Source: Clostridia bacterium
Lineage (GTDB): Bacteria > Bacillota > Clostridia > Oscillospirales > Acutalibacteraceae
Length of the DNA: 64,000 nucleotides
Direction: 5' to 3'
Assembly: GCA_017503785.1 (NCBI GenBank)
Contig: JAFVSK010000020.1
Location: 107,528 to 171,527 of the forward strand
Shown here: one piece after another, positions 7,964 through 16,713 of the stretch
Layout: each line of letters begins with the position of its first letter
Position numbering within the stretch: position 1 is the stretch's first letter
Position numbers and translations under genes: made by a program
Notes under the pieces: generated by a model
What the model saw: the letters and a program-made list of their open reading frames with translations, nothing else
Told to the model about the DNA's origin: nothing
The model's database searches: none

Positions 7964-8004
7964 CGAAAAAGAAGCACGAAGATCTCGTGCTTCTTTTTTT
8001 CGTT
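7962..8004. terminator. Bidirectional terminator
   Basis: A long stem (AACGAAAAAGAAGCACGA mirrored after a short loop) with A and T runs, between convergent genes. Confidence 0.85.
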
Positions 8005-8014
8005 ATCCTGAGAG

Positions 8015-9127
8015 CTACTTTCTCTTATACTCTCCTTTGCGAATGGCAGGATACTTTTCGTCAAGATATTCCTCGCGGTAAGGATTGACACCGGTCGGCA
8101 GAACTTCGGGCTGATTGGGCAGCAACCACGACGGCTTTTTGTAAAAGTGGTTATGGAAACGGCTTTCGATCTTACCTGCTTTTTCCAGCGCATTCATACA
8201 GGCGCGGATGCACCCTCGCGCACCGCAAATTGCGAAATAACCCGTGTGATTCATGATGTAATCATAATATTCCTGCACGGCACTCGTTACGGGTTTTCTG
8301 CCCCATTTTGCTCTGGCCATAGAATAGCACAGAATATAGGCCTCCTCCTCGGTCATTTCGGAATTGCGTACGTCGAAGGCCATATTGGGAAACTCTTTTT
8401 TGTGGAACGGCGAACATTCGTTATTAAATCCGTGATGTGAAAGGGTACACCGTCCCATGTGCACATCGCCATACCAGATCTTCTTTTCCCCGAAATCCAC
8501 CGTCAAGCGTTTGCTTTCGTCGCGCACAGAAGGGACTGCGTTGCCGGGACACTCCCGTTGGCAGGCACCGCAATGGATGCAGATATCACCGGTCTCCAAA
8601 ATCGGATCGGGTTCCAACTCACAGTCGGTGAAAATGAGACCCAAGCGAACGCGAGGACCAAATTTTTTAGTCAAAAACACCTTGGAAAATCCCACTTCGC
8701 CCAGTCCGCAACCGGCCGCGATCAGACGCACACTGCAGACAACGTCGGAAGGAACTTTTCCTTCTGCAACGGGATCGCGCATTGTACCGTTTCCTTCGGG
8801 AACAGCAGGATAATGTGCAACCGCTTCCCATCCATGATCCTCAATAAAGCAACAAAGGTCGTAGGACTTCTTGGGACGAAAGAACGAATTTAACCGGCTG
8901 TACGAATAGAAGGTATAGTTGTGCCAATGCGTACCCTCCTCGATGCCGCGATACGTACCGCGGGGAATACGCATGGCTACCGCGATGACCGACTTTGCCT
9001 CGGGGAAATAGGTCAGTGGTGACATCAGCGTCGGCGCATTCCTGAAGCGCTCAATATTGCCGATGGCAATGCAATCCAACCCAATTTCTTTAGCCTTGTC
9101 TTTGATCATTTGTGACGTTAGTTTCAT
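8015..9127 (-). CDS. QueG-like 4Fe-4S double-cluster protein
   Basis: 370 residues. The N-terminal domain shows FPEAKSVIAVAM, RGTYRGIEEGT and EDHGWEAVAHYP, then AAGCGLGEVGFS and TKKFGPRVR, the region that in QueG/RdhA relatives contacts a corrinoid. Cluster 1 is CIHCGACQRECP at about 183-193. Later Cys pairs (about 227/238 and 301/306/310) can make a second cluster. The start ATG 9127 overlaps the upstream stop by four bases (ATGA), so translation is coupled to the next QueG-like gene. SD GAGGGGATC. No signal peptide. Epoxyqueuosine reduction itself is unlikely, because the neighbours are not queuosine genes and there are paralogues; the substrate is unknown. Confidence 0.75.
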   Translation of the reverse strand: MKLTSQMIKDKAKEIGLDCIAIGNIERFRNAPTLMSPLTYFPEAKSVIAVAMRIPRGTYRGIEEGTHWHNYTFYSYSRLNSFFRPKKSYDLCCFIEDHGWEAVAHYPAVPEGNGTMRDPVAEGKVPSDVVCSVRLIAAGCGLGEVGFSKVFLTKKFGPRVRLGLIFTDCELEPDPILETGDICIHCGACQRECPGNAVPSVRDESKRLTVDFGEKKIWYGDVHMGRCTLSHHGFNNECSPFHKKEFPNMAFDVRNSEMTEEEAYILCYSMARAKWGRKPVTSAVQEYYDYIMNHTGYFAICGARGCIRACMNALEKAGKIESRFHNHFYKKPSWLLPNQPEVLPTGVNPYREEYLDEKYPAIRKGEYKRK

Positions 9128-9972
9128 TTTTGATCCCCTCTGTTTCCGTCGACCCAAGCAGGCGCGGTACGAAATTGCTTTTCAAACAGATTGGAGATAC
9201 GCTTGCTCTCCTCCAAGCAGACCATACAGGTGCGATTGCAAACGGCAGCGATGCGATCCGGGCGTGCCGCCGCGGAAAACCGATTTTTTACAGCTCCGTT
9301 TTTGCACTGCTTGCATTTTTCGTAATCGATCTTGGCCACAGTCATCACCTTGCCACAGATCTCGATTTCTTCACACTCTTCGCTGATCGCACCCATCGGA
9401 CACGCTTTGGCGCACGCCATACATTTGTCGCAAATCGACTTGGTCAGAAGCGGTGTGGCGGGGAGCTCCGCATCAGTAATGATCATGTGAAAGCGTTGAC
9501 GAGAGCCAAATTCCGGTGACAGCGGAAGTCCGTTGTACCCCAGTTCACACAGACCGCATGCCACTGCCGCAAAATCAAAATCAGGGAATACGTTGGGGGC
9601 GGGACGTCCTTCTTCCACCGAAACGCCGGTCGGCGCCAGCTCACAGGGGTTCGGAAAGATGGGAACGGCCTCCCAGCCGTTGTCCTCCAGCGTGTTGGTC
9701 AGTCCGTAGCAGGCAAGTGCTAAAAACTCATCCTCCAGCCAGTCTTTGCCAAACAAGTTGTAATCGACAAAATTAGTTCCCTCTTCAACGCCGCGTAAGG
9801 ATCCACGGCAAATGCGTTTCCCAACCAATATCACGGTTTTTCCCTCGGGAAAAATCGAAAAAGGATTTGTTTCAGGCGGGAGAGCCTCAAAGCGAGACTT
9901 GGGAGCGAATCCCAAAAGGTCAATTCCCTCTCTTTTCACAGTTTCTTGAATCGCATTTAATAACTGTTTCAT
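9124..9972 (-). CDS. QueG-like 4Fe-4S double-cluster protein
   Basis: 282 residues from ATG 9972, with SD AGGAGG. The first gene of the pair is coupled by ATGA to its paralogue. The two share RGxxRGxEEGT and ED(N/H)GWEAV blocks. ACGLCELGYNG and SPEFGSRQR mark the QueG-like core. Cluster 1 cysteines are at about 181/184/187/191 (CDKCMACAKACP); further cysteines at about 220/223 and 245/249/252 suggest a second cluster. It is probably cytoplasmic. A 138-bp divergent promoter region separates it from an AraC regulator, the likely controller. It probably forms an electron-transfer or reductase complex with its partner, which is inference. Confidence 0.75.
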   Translation of the reverse strand: MKQLLNAIQETVKREGIDLLGFAPKSRFEALPPETNPFSIFPEGKTVILVGKRICRGSLRGVEEGTNFVDYNLFGKDWLEDEFLALACYGLTNTLEDNGWEAVPIFPNPCELAPTGVSVEEGRPAPNVFPDFDFAAVACGLCELGYNGLPLSPEFGSRQRFHMIITDAELPATPLLTKSICDKCMACAKACPMGAISEECEEIEICGKVMTVAKIDYEKCKQCKNGAVKNRFSAAARPDRIAAVCNRTCMVCLEESKRISNLFEKQFRTAPAWVDGNRGDQK

Positions 9973-10110
9973 ACTATCGCCTCCTAAATTTGCTTTCATT
10001 TTAGCGCTATATCACGCACGATGCAATCATAAAACAAAAGTCATTTTAGGATTTCGAAACTTGTTTTTTAGAAATTGATATGGTAATATGATTCTAAAGG
10101 TGGTGGAATT

Positions 10111-10857
10111 ATGATTTTAAGTGCTCAATCGGTGGTTTGCGATCTTTGGGCATGCCAATCACATTTTAGAAAATCGAAACCTCAATGGGTCGATGGCCGT
10201 AAGCATCATTCCCTAAGCCTCCGCCTTTCCGGCAAGGTCATTTTTAAAACTGATGGGAACTGCATCGTTTCCAAGGAAAACAGTATTACGTTTATGCCGG
10301 CCGGCACCGCCTATCAAACGGAGGTCGTTGAGGACGGATGTATGCTGCTGATCCATTTTCAAACCCTGCAAGATACGGTTTTATTGCAACCCTCATTCCT
10401 TAAAACCGACGATGCAGAGGTGATGCGCTTGTTTGCGCAGTTGTGCGAAAGTTATACCGCCGACGGCTCGACTCATCATCACTGTATGTCGTTGTTTTAC
10501 GCTTTACTGGAACGGTTGGATCGTCCTCGTTCCCTTATCCCCAAGCATATTCGAGAAGCCAAACTTTTTATCGACCGAAATTTTGCGGAATCAATCGCTG
10601 TTTGCGCGCTGGCCGAACAGGCGAAAATGAGCGAGGTGCATTTTCGCAATGAATTCAAACGGTACTTTGGTGTACCTCCGCTTTCGTATCTCAAAAACGT
10701 GCGCATTGAAAACGCGAAGCATTTGCTCAGTTCGGGGTATCACGCCGTTACCGACGTGGCCATGGCCTGTGGCTTTGAAAGCACCAGTTACTTTTCCTCG
10801 GAATTCAAACGCATGGTTGGCGTACCTCCCTCGGAATATATAAAAGACCGATCTTAA
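10111..10857 (+). CDS. AraC family transcriptional regulator
   Basis: 248 residues, SD AAGGTGGTGG. The N-terminal cupin-like half includes SLRLSGKVIFKTDG and ends near residue 140. The C-terminal double helix-turn-helix contains EQAKMSEVHFRNEFKRYFG and VAMACGFESTSYFSSEF. It is divergent from the coupled pair of QueG-like genes, the typical arrangement for an activator of the neighbouring operon. Imperfect repeats of ATTTCGAAAC character lie in the shared intergenic region and are candidate sites. It is a second AraC paralogue at the locus, distinct from the one at 4.8-5.6 kb. Confidence 0.85.
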   Translation: MILSAQSVVCDLWACQSHFRKSKPQWVDGRKHHSLSLRLSGKVIFKTDGNCIVSKENSITFMPAGTAYQTEVVEDGCMLLIHFQTLQDTVLLQPSFLKTDDAEVMRLFAQLCESYTADGSTHHHCMSLFYALLERLDRPRSLIPKHIREAKLFIDRNFAESIAVCALAEQAKMSEVHFRNEFKRYFGVPPLSYLKNVRIENAKHLLSSGYHAVTDVAMACGFESTSYFSSEFKRMVGVPPSEYIKDRS

Positions 10858-10876
10858 AAAGATCGGTCTTTTTCTT
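10842..10876. terminator. Bidirectional terminator
   Basis: Stem AAAAGACCGATC / GATCGGTCTTTTT between the convergent AraC and nitrilase-GDPD genes. It overlaps the last codons of the AraC gene. Confidence 0.85.
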
Positions 10877-12515
10877 ATTGATAGTATTTCGGTAGTTTGT
10901 TTACCGCCTGTGCGATGCGCAGGTAGTCGTTGGTGAGGATCACGTCGGCTCCCAGGCGAAGGTACTCTTTGGCTTCTTCGGGATCGTCGGCAAAAAACAC
11001 GTTACAGATAATGCCGTGGGCGTGTGCCTCTTCAATAACACGGCGCACGTAATCCAAGCCGCCGTTGACCTTGAAATACGGCTTAAACAACTGGATGCGG
11101 GTGGCACCCACGTCCAGCGCCTTGGCCACGATATCCTCATAAGGATCGTTATCGGCACCCGCGCAACGCGGAATATCGGGAGCTAGCTCGCGCAGCTGCT
11201 TTAAAACGGCACGATTGCCGCTCATAAAGTAGCAGTAACGCACGCAATCGTATTTACGGATCAAGCGAACGATCTCACGCAGCGTGCTCTCGGGCAACGG
11301 ATCGGTATTGTTGGGGGACTTAATGTGGACATTCATGATCGTGTGGCAAGCAAACTTTTGCAGAATCTCCTCAAACGAGGGGATCTGCAGGCCGGCAAAC
11401 GCCTCCCCTACCACGCTGCCGAAATCCAGCTCGCGGAGCTCGGCAAAGGTGTGCTCATCCACACGGCCGGTACCGTTGGACACGCGCTCCAGTTGATCGT
11501 CGTGTATCGACACGATCACCCCATCGGTGGTGGACCACAAGTCAAACTCGATCTCCTCGGCACCCAAGGCCACAGCCGCACCGTAGGCGGGCAGGCTGTT
11601 TTCGGGGGCAACGCTGCTAAAACCGCGGTGTGCGCACACGCGAGGATAGGGCATCCAATCGTCGTACCGCACAATGGCGCTGCCGCCGGGACGGTATTTC
11701 CACGGACGGCGACCCGCCTCCACATACTTGTGGTGCGGTGCCGGCGGATTGCCGAAGCCTGCAGGCTTTAAGTACCGCTCGTGCGGATCAAACTCGGCAA
11801 CGCCGTGGCCAACCTCGTTCTTCATATTGCACAGCACACGGCCGTCGGGCGTGACGATCATGCTGCTGCCGCCCACCTCGGACTCGGCGCCCAAGCTCAC
11901 CGACGAGCGCACTACGTACGCATTGGTGTTATACGCCAAGAATTTGCACATGGTTTCCAGCGCTGAATGCAGATCGCTGCGCTGATGCGAGCAACCGATG
12001 ATCACATCGGGATCGTGGCGGGCAATGTTGGCAAACGCCTCGTAAAAATAGAAATCGTAGCAAATCAAAAAGGCATAGCGCACACCGTCGATCTCAATGA
12101 CGGTGGGCTCCTCAAAATCCCATGTGTATTCCTTATCCAGCTCAAAGTTGAACATTTCGCTGTTCACCAGATGCTGCTTATAATACGCACCCACGCGTTC
12201 ACCCGCACGGTTATAGGCCACAATGGCATTGCGCAGTCCGTTTTCGGTTTCTACGATACCGCTGATGAACACCACTGCGTTGCAGCGGCGAGCCGTTTCG
12301 GCCGCCTTTTCAAACAGCGCCTCACTGTATTTCACGCGGCTCTGTTCCATTTGTTCTCGTGTTTTCGCCAACGCGGGAACGTTGGCATATTCCGGCAGTA
12401 CAATAAGATCCATGCTGCCGTCACAATCGGCTAACGCCTGCAGCTCCCATTGGTAGTTGGCATCGGATCGTTCGTAATCAAAGGAATACGGCGGTTGGAT
12501 CACACACGCTTTCAT
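10875..12515 (-). CDS. Nitrilase-superfamily hydrolase fused to glycerophosphodiester phosphodiesterase
   Basis: 546 residues with two enzyme domains. Residues 1-280 are a carbon-nitrogen hydrolase with the catalytic triad Glu (about 42 in VLPEYAN), Lys (about 113 in YYKQHL) and Cys (about 152 in LICYDFYF). Residues 290-546 are a GDPD TIM barrel with CAHRGFS, APENSLPAY, EFDLWSTTDG and SIHDD, matching the catalytic HRG/PEN/ExD/HD pattern. No signal peptide, so probably cytoplasmic. It is the last gene of an operon (15 bp after the XRE-membrane gene). The fusion suggests sequential removal of an amide and a phosphodiester from one substrate, which is inference. Each domain alone is a standard family. 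Confidence 0.85.
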   Translation of the reverse strand: MKACVIQPPYSFDYERSDANYQWELQALADCDGSMDLIVLPEYANVPALAKTREQMEQSRVKYSEALFEKAAETARRCNAVVFISGIVETENGLRNAIVAYNRAGERVGAYYKQHLVNSEMFNFELDKEYTWDFEEPTVIEIDGVRYAFLICYDFYFYEAFANIARHDPDVIIGCSHQRSDLHSALETMCKFLAYNTNAYVVRSSVSLGAESEVGGSSMIVTPDGRVLCNMKNEVGHGVAEFDPHERYLKPAGFGNPPAPHHKYVEAGRRPWKYRPGGSAIVRYDDWMPYPRVCAHRGFSSVAPENSLPAYGAAVALGAEEIEFDLWSTTDGVIVSIHDDQLERVSNGTGRVDEHTFAELRELDFGSVVGEAFAGLQIPSFEEILQKFACHTIMNVHIKSPNNTDPLPESTLREIVRLIRKYDCVRYCYFMSGNRAVLKQLRELAPDIPRCAGADNDPYEDIVAKALDVGATRIQLFKPYFKVNGGLDYVRRVIEEAHAHGIICNVFFADDPEEAKEYLRLGADVILTNDYLRIAQAVNKLPKYYQ

Positions 12516-12530
12516 GGCAATACACTTCCT

Positions 12531-13127
12531 TTATTTTTCTTCCTTTTTGCGTTTACGGATGCAAAAACTGAGAGCAACAAGGGTTTGTGCGGGCACCCAC
12601 AAAAACGCCAAGCCCCACGGATGGTGGAGATGTACGTAGGCGTGCAAAACGTAATATAGCAGTACAAATACGCCCAGCAGCAGCAACGACACCACGACCG
12701 GATGGTATTTGTATTTTCCCCATACACTATTGAGAATGAGCAGCGTGATGAGCGACACCGGTGCCGCTACCAGAAACACCACCCAAAACAGCTTGTTCAG
12801 CATCCAGAACAGCACCAAAAACACCAGCAGCGCCAAGGTCCACACGCCCAGCACCGAAACCGTGGTGATCATATCAGTACGGTATGGCAACCGCACGGGC
12901 TTCCCTTCCCACGCATCGTGGGGCGTGATCAAGAAATCCACGGTAACCCCAAACACCTGTGCTAATTCCTGTGCCACCTGCAGGTCGGGCAGTGATTCTG
13001 CCCGCTCCCACTTGGACACCGATTTATCGGAATAGTGGATCTTTTCGGCAAGCTCTGCCTGCGTGAATCCTGCCTGTGTACGCAAGCGAATCAAGTTCGC
13101 CGCAAATACCGCCTTCATATCCTCCAT
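12531..13127 (-). CDS. XRE-type HTH regulator with C-terminal membrane domain
   Basis: 198 residues. Residues 4-65 are a Cro/CI-type HTH (TQAELAEKIHYSDKSVSKWE). From about residue 85 there are three or four hydrophobic helices (VWTLALLVFLVLFWML, FLVAAPVSLITLLIL, VVVSLLLLGVFVLLYYVL) and a Lys/Arg tail. The start codon ATG 13127 overlaps the upstream TAA by one base (TAATG), so it is coupled to the ATP-grasp gene. The type is common in Clostridia as a membrane-tethered sensor-regulator. The target is unknown. Confidence 0.8.
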   Translation of the reverse strand: MEDMKAVFAANLIRLRTQAGFTQAELAEKIHYSDKSVSKWERAESLPDLQVAQELAQVFGVTVDFLITPHDAWEGKPVRLPYRTDMITTVSVLGVWTLALLVFLVLFWMLNKLFWVVFLVAAPVSLITLLILNSVWGKYKYHPVVVSLLLLGVFVLLYYVLHAYVHLHHPWGLAFLWVPAQTLVALSFCIRKRKKEEK

Positions 13128-14026
13128 TAGATATCTTTTCCTTTCTTCTCCTGCTCCAACACCCACGACACGATCTCATCGGCCACGTCCACGCCGGTAC
13201 ACGCAATAATACCGGCCAAATGCGCATTGGAATTCACCTCGCACACCATGGCGCCTTGGTTGGTGTGCAGCAGATCGACACCGCCGAAGCACAGCCCCAG
13301 TTCGCGGCAACAACGAAGTGCCAGCGCTTCTTCTTCGGGCGTGGGCGTATACGGCACCGCCGAACCGCCCTGCCGCAAATTTGCGCGAAAATCCTTACCG
13401 TCGGAACGGCGGCGCATGGCCGCAACAAGGCGACCGCCCACCACGTACAAACGCACATCCTCGCCTGCCGATTCACTTACAAAACGCTGCAGCATAAATG
13501 GGCGAGATTCCATGGCATACGCCAGTTTTCGCAATTCTTCCATTGAGTGCGCCAGCGATACCTGATCGCCGAACGAGCCGTAGCATTCCTTGACCACCAG
13601 CGGAAATCCCAAGCGCTTGGCACCCACTTCCAAAAACGACTCGACCTCGGCGTTGATCTCACGATAAGTCATGGGAGCAAGCAATGTTTCGGGCTGCGGG
13701 ATCCCTGCCATCGCCAAAATGCGGTGCGTTTCGCTTTTATCGTCACAAATTTCAATGGCATGGGCCGGATTGTACACCCGTACACCCACGCTTTCCAGCG
13801 CTTTGGCCAAGCGAGTATCCTTGTCCCAAAACAGCACAAAATCCGCCTTAGACAGTACCACGCCGCTCGGTGCGGTGACCGACAGCGGCTCCATGGCCAT
13901 AACAAACGCGGTGTTGGGATAAACAGACAGTGTGACCCCGTGCGCTGCTGCGGCTATTACCATCCGCGCCGCCGGATCGGGCGGCACGGCGTTCCAAAAG
14001 CCGTTATAAATTACATAGCCCGCCAT
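13127..14026 (-). CDS. ATP-grasp protein, RimK-like ligase
   Basis: 299 residues from ATG 14026 with SD GGAG. The ATP-grasp core is visible: LGFPLVVKECYGSFGDQV (nucleotide-binding lysine and glycine loop), FMLQRFVSE, DVRLYVVGGRLVAAMRR and a metal-binding CEVNSNAH. This layout matches the RimK/tetrahydromethanopterin-glutamate-ligase group that adds amino acids to a carboxylate. It lies five bases after the CDF transporter gene and overlaps the XRE-membrane gene by one base. The acceptor substrate cannot be told. Confidence 0.8.
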   Translation of the reverse strand: MAGYVIYNGFWNAVPPDPAARMVIAAAAHGVTLSVYPNTAFVMAMEPLSVTAPSGVVLSKADFVLFWDKDTRLAKALESVGVRVYNPAHAIEICDDKSETHRILAMAGIPQPETLLAPMTYREINAEVESFLEVGAKRLGFPLVVKECYGSFGDQVSLAHSMEELRKLAYAMESRPFMLQRFVSESAGEDVRLYVVGGRLVAAMRRRSDGKDFRANLRQGGSAVPYTPTPEEEALALRCCRELGLCFGGVDLLHTNQGAMVCEVNSNAHLAGIIACTGVDVADEIVSWVLEQEKKGKDI

Positions 14027-14031
14027 ATTGC

Positions 14032-15198
14032 TCAACTCCACTCGCGATCAATCGTTACCACCGCATACAAATGCGGATCTACCTCCTGCAAACGCCGTTC
14101 GATCTCCGGCTGCAGTACCGACACGTTATCCACCGAAAACGGTACCACCACGTCGAAAATTACGTTGCTGCGTTGTTCACCGAATACCACACGAAAATCG
14201 TGCAACGATAGCGCAGGATCGATCTCTTGTAAGATTTCATTCGTCAATATGCGTAACGAGCTGACACGCTCATCCTTAGTATCGACCGGATCCATGTGAA
14301 TACAGGCAATTAAATTGAGTTCCTCTGCCAAACGGCGCTCCACGGCATCGATGATCTCGTGACTTTTCAAAATGTCCCCATCACTGGGCACCTCGGCATG
14401 TAACGACACGATACACCGACCGGGGCCGTAATTGTGTACGATAAGATCGTGAATACCGATGATCCCCTCCTGCGAAAGCACACGCTCACGGATATCCTCC
14501 ACCAGCAGAGGATCGGGAGCCTCACCCAGCAGCGGAGAAACGGTTTCGCGCACCACCGAAAAGCCCGACCAAATAACAAACAAGGCCACTGCGGCACCGA
14601 CCCAACCGTCGATATTCATGCCGGTGATACGGGCAAACACCGACGACAGCAGCACCACGGCCGTGCAGATCACGTCGTTGCGACTGTCAGCTGCGGAAGC
14701 GGCCAGCGCCTCCGAGCGGATCTTTTTACCGATGGTGTGATTAAAATGCGCCATCCATGCCTTCACGGCAATGGAAGCCACTAAAATGGCCGTGGAGATC
14801 CACGAAAACGCCACGGGGTCGGGCGTAACGATCTTGCTGACGGCCGACGAAGCCAGTTCGACACCCGCAAGCATGATCAGAGCCGCTACCGTGAGCGCCG
14901 AAAGGTACTCCACCCGACCGTGACCGAACGGATGCTCCTTATCGGGCGGAGCCGCCGACAGGCGAAAGCCCACCAGCGTAACCACCGAGGAGCCCGCATC
15001 CGACAGGTTGTTGAACGCATCGGCGATCATTGCCACGCTGCCCGATAACGCTCCTGCCAGCAGCTTGCCGAAAAACAAGAGCGCATTGGCTGCAATGCCG
15101 GCCACACCGGCCAGCTTACCGTATTCACCGCGCACGCGGGGGTTGTGAACATCCTCCGCCTCCCGCACGAAACGACGGATCAAACGGTTAGTCAGCAT
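14032..15198 (-). CDS. Cation diffusion facilitator (CDF) family metal transporter
   Basis: 388 residues. Six transmembrane helices are predicted in the first 230 residues. The metal sites are clear: DAFNNLSD in helix 2, HPFGHGRVEYL after helix 3 and ADSRNDV in helix 5. A long cytoplasmic C-terminal domain includes HDLIVHNYGPGR and continues beyond the usual CDF dimer domain, with a second ferredoxin-like repeat. It exports divalent metals such as Zn, Fe or Mn across the cytoplasmic membrane; which one cannot be read. Its 5' end overlaps the Nudix gene by 11 bp. Confidence 0.9.
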   Translation of the reverse strand: MLTNRLIRRFVREAEDVHNPRVRGEYGKLAGVAGIAANALLFFGKLLAGALSGSVAMIADAFNNLSDAGSSVVTLVGFRLSAAPPDKEHPFGHGRVEYLSALTVAALIMLAGVELASSAVSKIVTPDPVAFSWISTAILVASIAVKAWMAHFNHTIGKKIRSEALAASAADSRNDVICTAVVLLSSVFARITGMNIDGWVGAAVALFVIWSGFSVVRETVSPLLGEAPDPLLVEDIRERVLSQEGIIGIHDLIVHNYGPGRCIVSLHAEVPSDGDILKSHEIIDAVERRLAEELNLIACIHMDPVDTKDERVSSLRILTNEILQEIDPALSLHDFRVVFGEQRSNVIFDVVVPFSVDNVSVLQPEIERRLQEVDPHLYAVVTIDREWS

Positions 15199-15730
15199 AA
15201 GGGCCCTCCTCTCCGAACAGCAGCACGCCGGTTTCGCGGCGGATGCCTTCGGCTACAAAACGAAAATACGGATCGCCGTAATGATGAAAACGGCGTTCGT
15301 TTACCATACTGTACAATTGCGCGCCGGTTACCCAACGCACCTGCGAAACTTCCTCTTTTTGAAGCTTCATATCGGGCACGGCAATATCGCGCTGTACCAA
15401 GTACACGTCGCACAGCGAATTGCGGCGCACCAAACGCCCCAACGGCAGAAACGCGCTGTCGGGCAGGGCAATGCCCAGTTCTTCTTCCAGCTCACGACGA
15501 GCAGCGGTGGCGCTATCCTCTCCTGCCACGGCAGAGCCGCTGGTGATGGCCCAAATATTCGGCATCATGCGCCGTTTGGACGAGCGCCGCTGAATGAGCA
15601 AGCGCCCTGCCGAATTGACCACCCACACGTGCGTGACCAAATGATGCTCGCCCGAACGAAAGCGAGCGCCGCGATGGATGGTTTTGCCCAGCAAATTCCC
15701 TTCGCGGTCGTACAAATCCCATTTTTCCAT
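15188..15730 (-). CDS. Nudix hydrolase
   Basis: 180 residues, SD GAGGA. The Nudix box GX5EX7REUXEEXGU is intact (G-SAVAG-E then RRELEEELGI). The N-terminal EKWDLYDREGNLLGKTIHRG resembles isopentenyl-diphosphate isomerase-like Nudix proteins (YfcD group), which usually cleave nucleoside diphosphate-linked compounds. It is the first gene of the five-gene operon leading to the nitrilase-GDPD fusion. The substrate is unknown. Confidence 0.85.
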   Translation of the reverse strand: MEKWDLYDREGNLLGKTIHRGARFRSGEHHLVTHVWVVNSAGRLLIQRRSSKRRMMPNIWAITSGSAVAGEDSATAARRELEEELGIALPDSAFLPLGRLVRRNSLCDVYLVQRDIAVPDMKLQKEEVSQVRWVTGAQLYSMVNERRFHHYGDPYFRFVAEGIRRETGVLLFGEEGPYAD

Positions 15731-15803
15731 ATATATTCCTCAATTCCAAGAAGCATCCCAGTATATTTTACCTTTTTTTACCGCAAAAGTCCAGTCCTTT
15801 TTC

Positions 15804-15832
15804 TTGACAGGCTCCGTTTCTTTTCGTAAAAT
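15804..15832 (+). promoter_or_regulatory. Promoter of tlyA
   Basis: TTGACA (15804-15809), 17-bp spacer, TAAAAT (15827-15832), 24 bp before the GTG start. Confidence 0.8.
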
Positions 15833-15856
15833 AAATACAGAAACGGAGGAGATACG

Positions 15857-16660
15857 GTGGAAAGCATACGTTTAGACACGTTAACCATGCAGCAGTTCGG
15901 CTTGTCGCCCGAGGAAGCTAACGGTCTCATTATGGCCGGGCGCATTTGGATCGGGCACGTGCCGGCCGATAAACCCGGTATGTCGGTTGCTGCCGACACC
16001 GTGCTCACACTCGTTGAAAAAGCCAAAAAATATGCCAGCCGTTCCGGCTATAAGCTGGCCAAGGCGTTGCAGGTGTTTCACCAGCCGGTCGAGGGCTTAA
16101 CGGTGTGCGATATCGGCGCCAGCAATGGTGGGTTTACCGATTGCCTGCTGCAAAACGGGGCTGCGCACGTATTTTCCGTGGACGTTGCCTACGGCATCCT
16201 CGCGTGGGAGCTGCGCAACGATCCTCGCGTAACGGTGCTGGAACGCACCAACGCTCGTCGCCTTACCGTCGAACAGCTGGGTACGGTGTGCGATGCCGTA
16301 ACCGTGGACGTTTCGTTCATTTCACTCGCCAAGATCTATCCCGCCATTCGGCAGATCTTAAAGCCCGACGGTGTGTGCATTTGTCTGATCAAGCCGCAGT
16401 TTGAAGCACAGCAACGTCAGCTTGGCAAAAACGGCGTGTTGAAAGACCCTGCCGATCTGCCGCCGCTGCTGAACCGGTTGTTTGATTCGGCCGCCGAGAA
16501 CGGCTTGTTCGTGCAGGATCTCACCGTTTCCCCCATTCACGGCACCAACGGCAACGTGGAATATTTGGCCCGCTTCACAGGCGCCGCTCCGTTAAGCAGC
16601 GACGAACGCGAAGCACTCATCGCACAAGCCCTCACACAACAACCGGATGACCAAACATAA
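15857..16660 (+). CDS. tlyA: TlyA family rRNA (cytidine-2'-O)-methyltransferase
   Basis: 267 residues, GTG start with SD CGGAGGAG. The N-terminal S4 RNA-binding domain (RLDTLTMQQFGLSPEEANGLI) is followed by an FtsJ-type methyltransferase with SAM motif CDIGASNGGFTDC and motif IV VTVDVSFISL, plus KPQFEA. TlyA proteins 2'-O-methylate 16S and 23S rRNA and are often misnamed hemolysins. It acts in the cytoplasm on ribosomal subunits. In Clostridia it usually sits near xseB/ispA/dxs; here it is alone with its own promoter and terminator. Confidence 0.9.
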   Translation: MESIRLDTLTMQQFGLSPEEANGLIMAGRIWIGHVPADKPGMSVAADTVLTLVEKAKKYASRSGYKLAKALQVFHQPVEGLTVCDIGASNGGFTDCLLQNGAAHVFSVDVAYGILAWELRNDPRVTVLERTNARRLTVEQLGTVCDAVTVDVSFISLAKIYPAIRQILKPDGVCICLIKPQFEAQQRQLGKNGVLKDPADLPPLLNRLFDSAAENGLFVQDLTVSPIHGTNGNVEYLARFTGAAPLSSDEREALIAQALTQQPDDQT

Positions 16661-16673
16661 GCCTTATAAAAAC

Positions 16674-16713
16674 AACGAGAGCGGTTAGCGCCCTGCTAAC
16701 CGCTCTCGTTTTA
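16674..16713 (+). terminator. Terminator of tlyA
   Basis: AACGAGAGCGGTTAGC mirrored as GCTAACCGCTCTCGTT with a 6-nt loop, ending in TTT. Confidence 0.85.
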
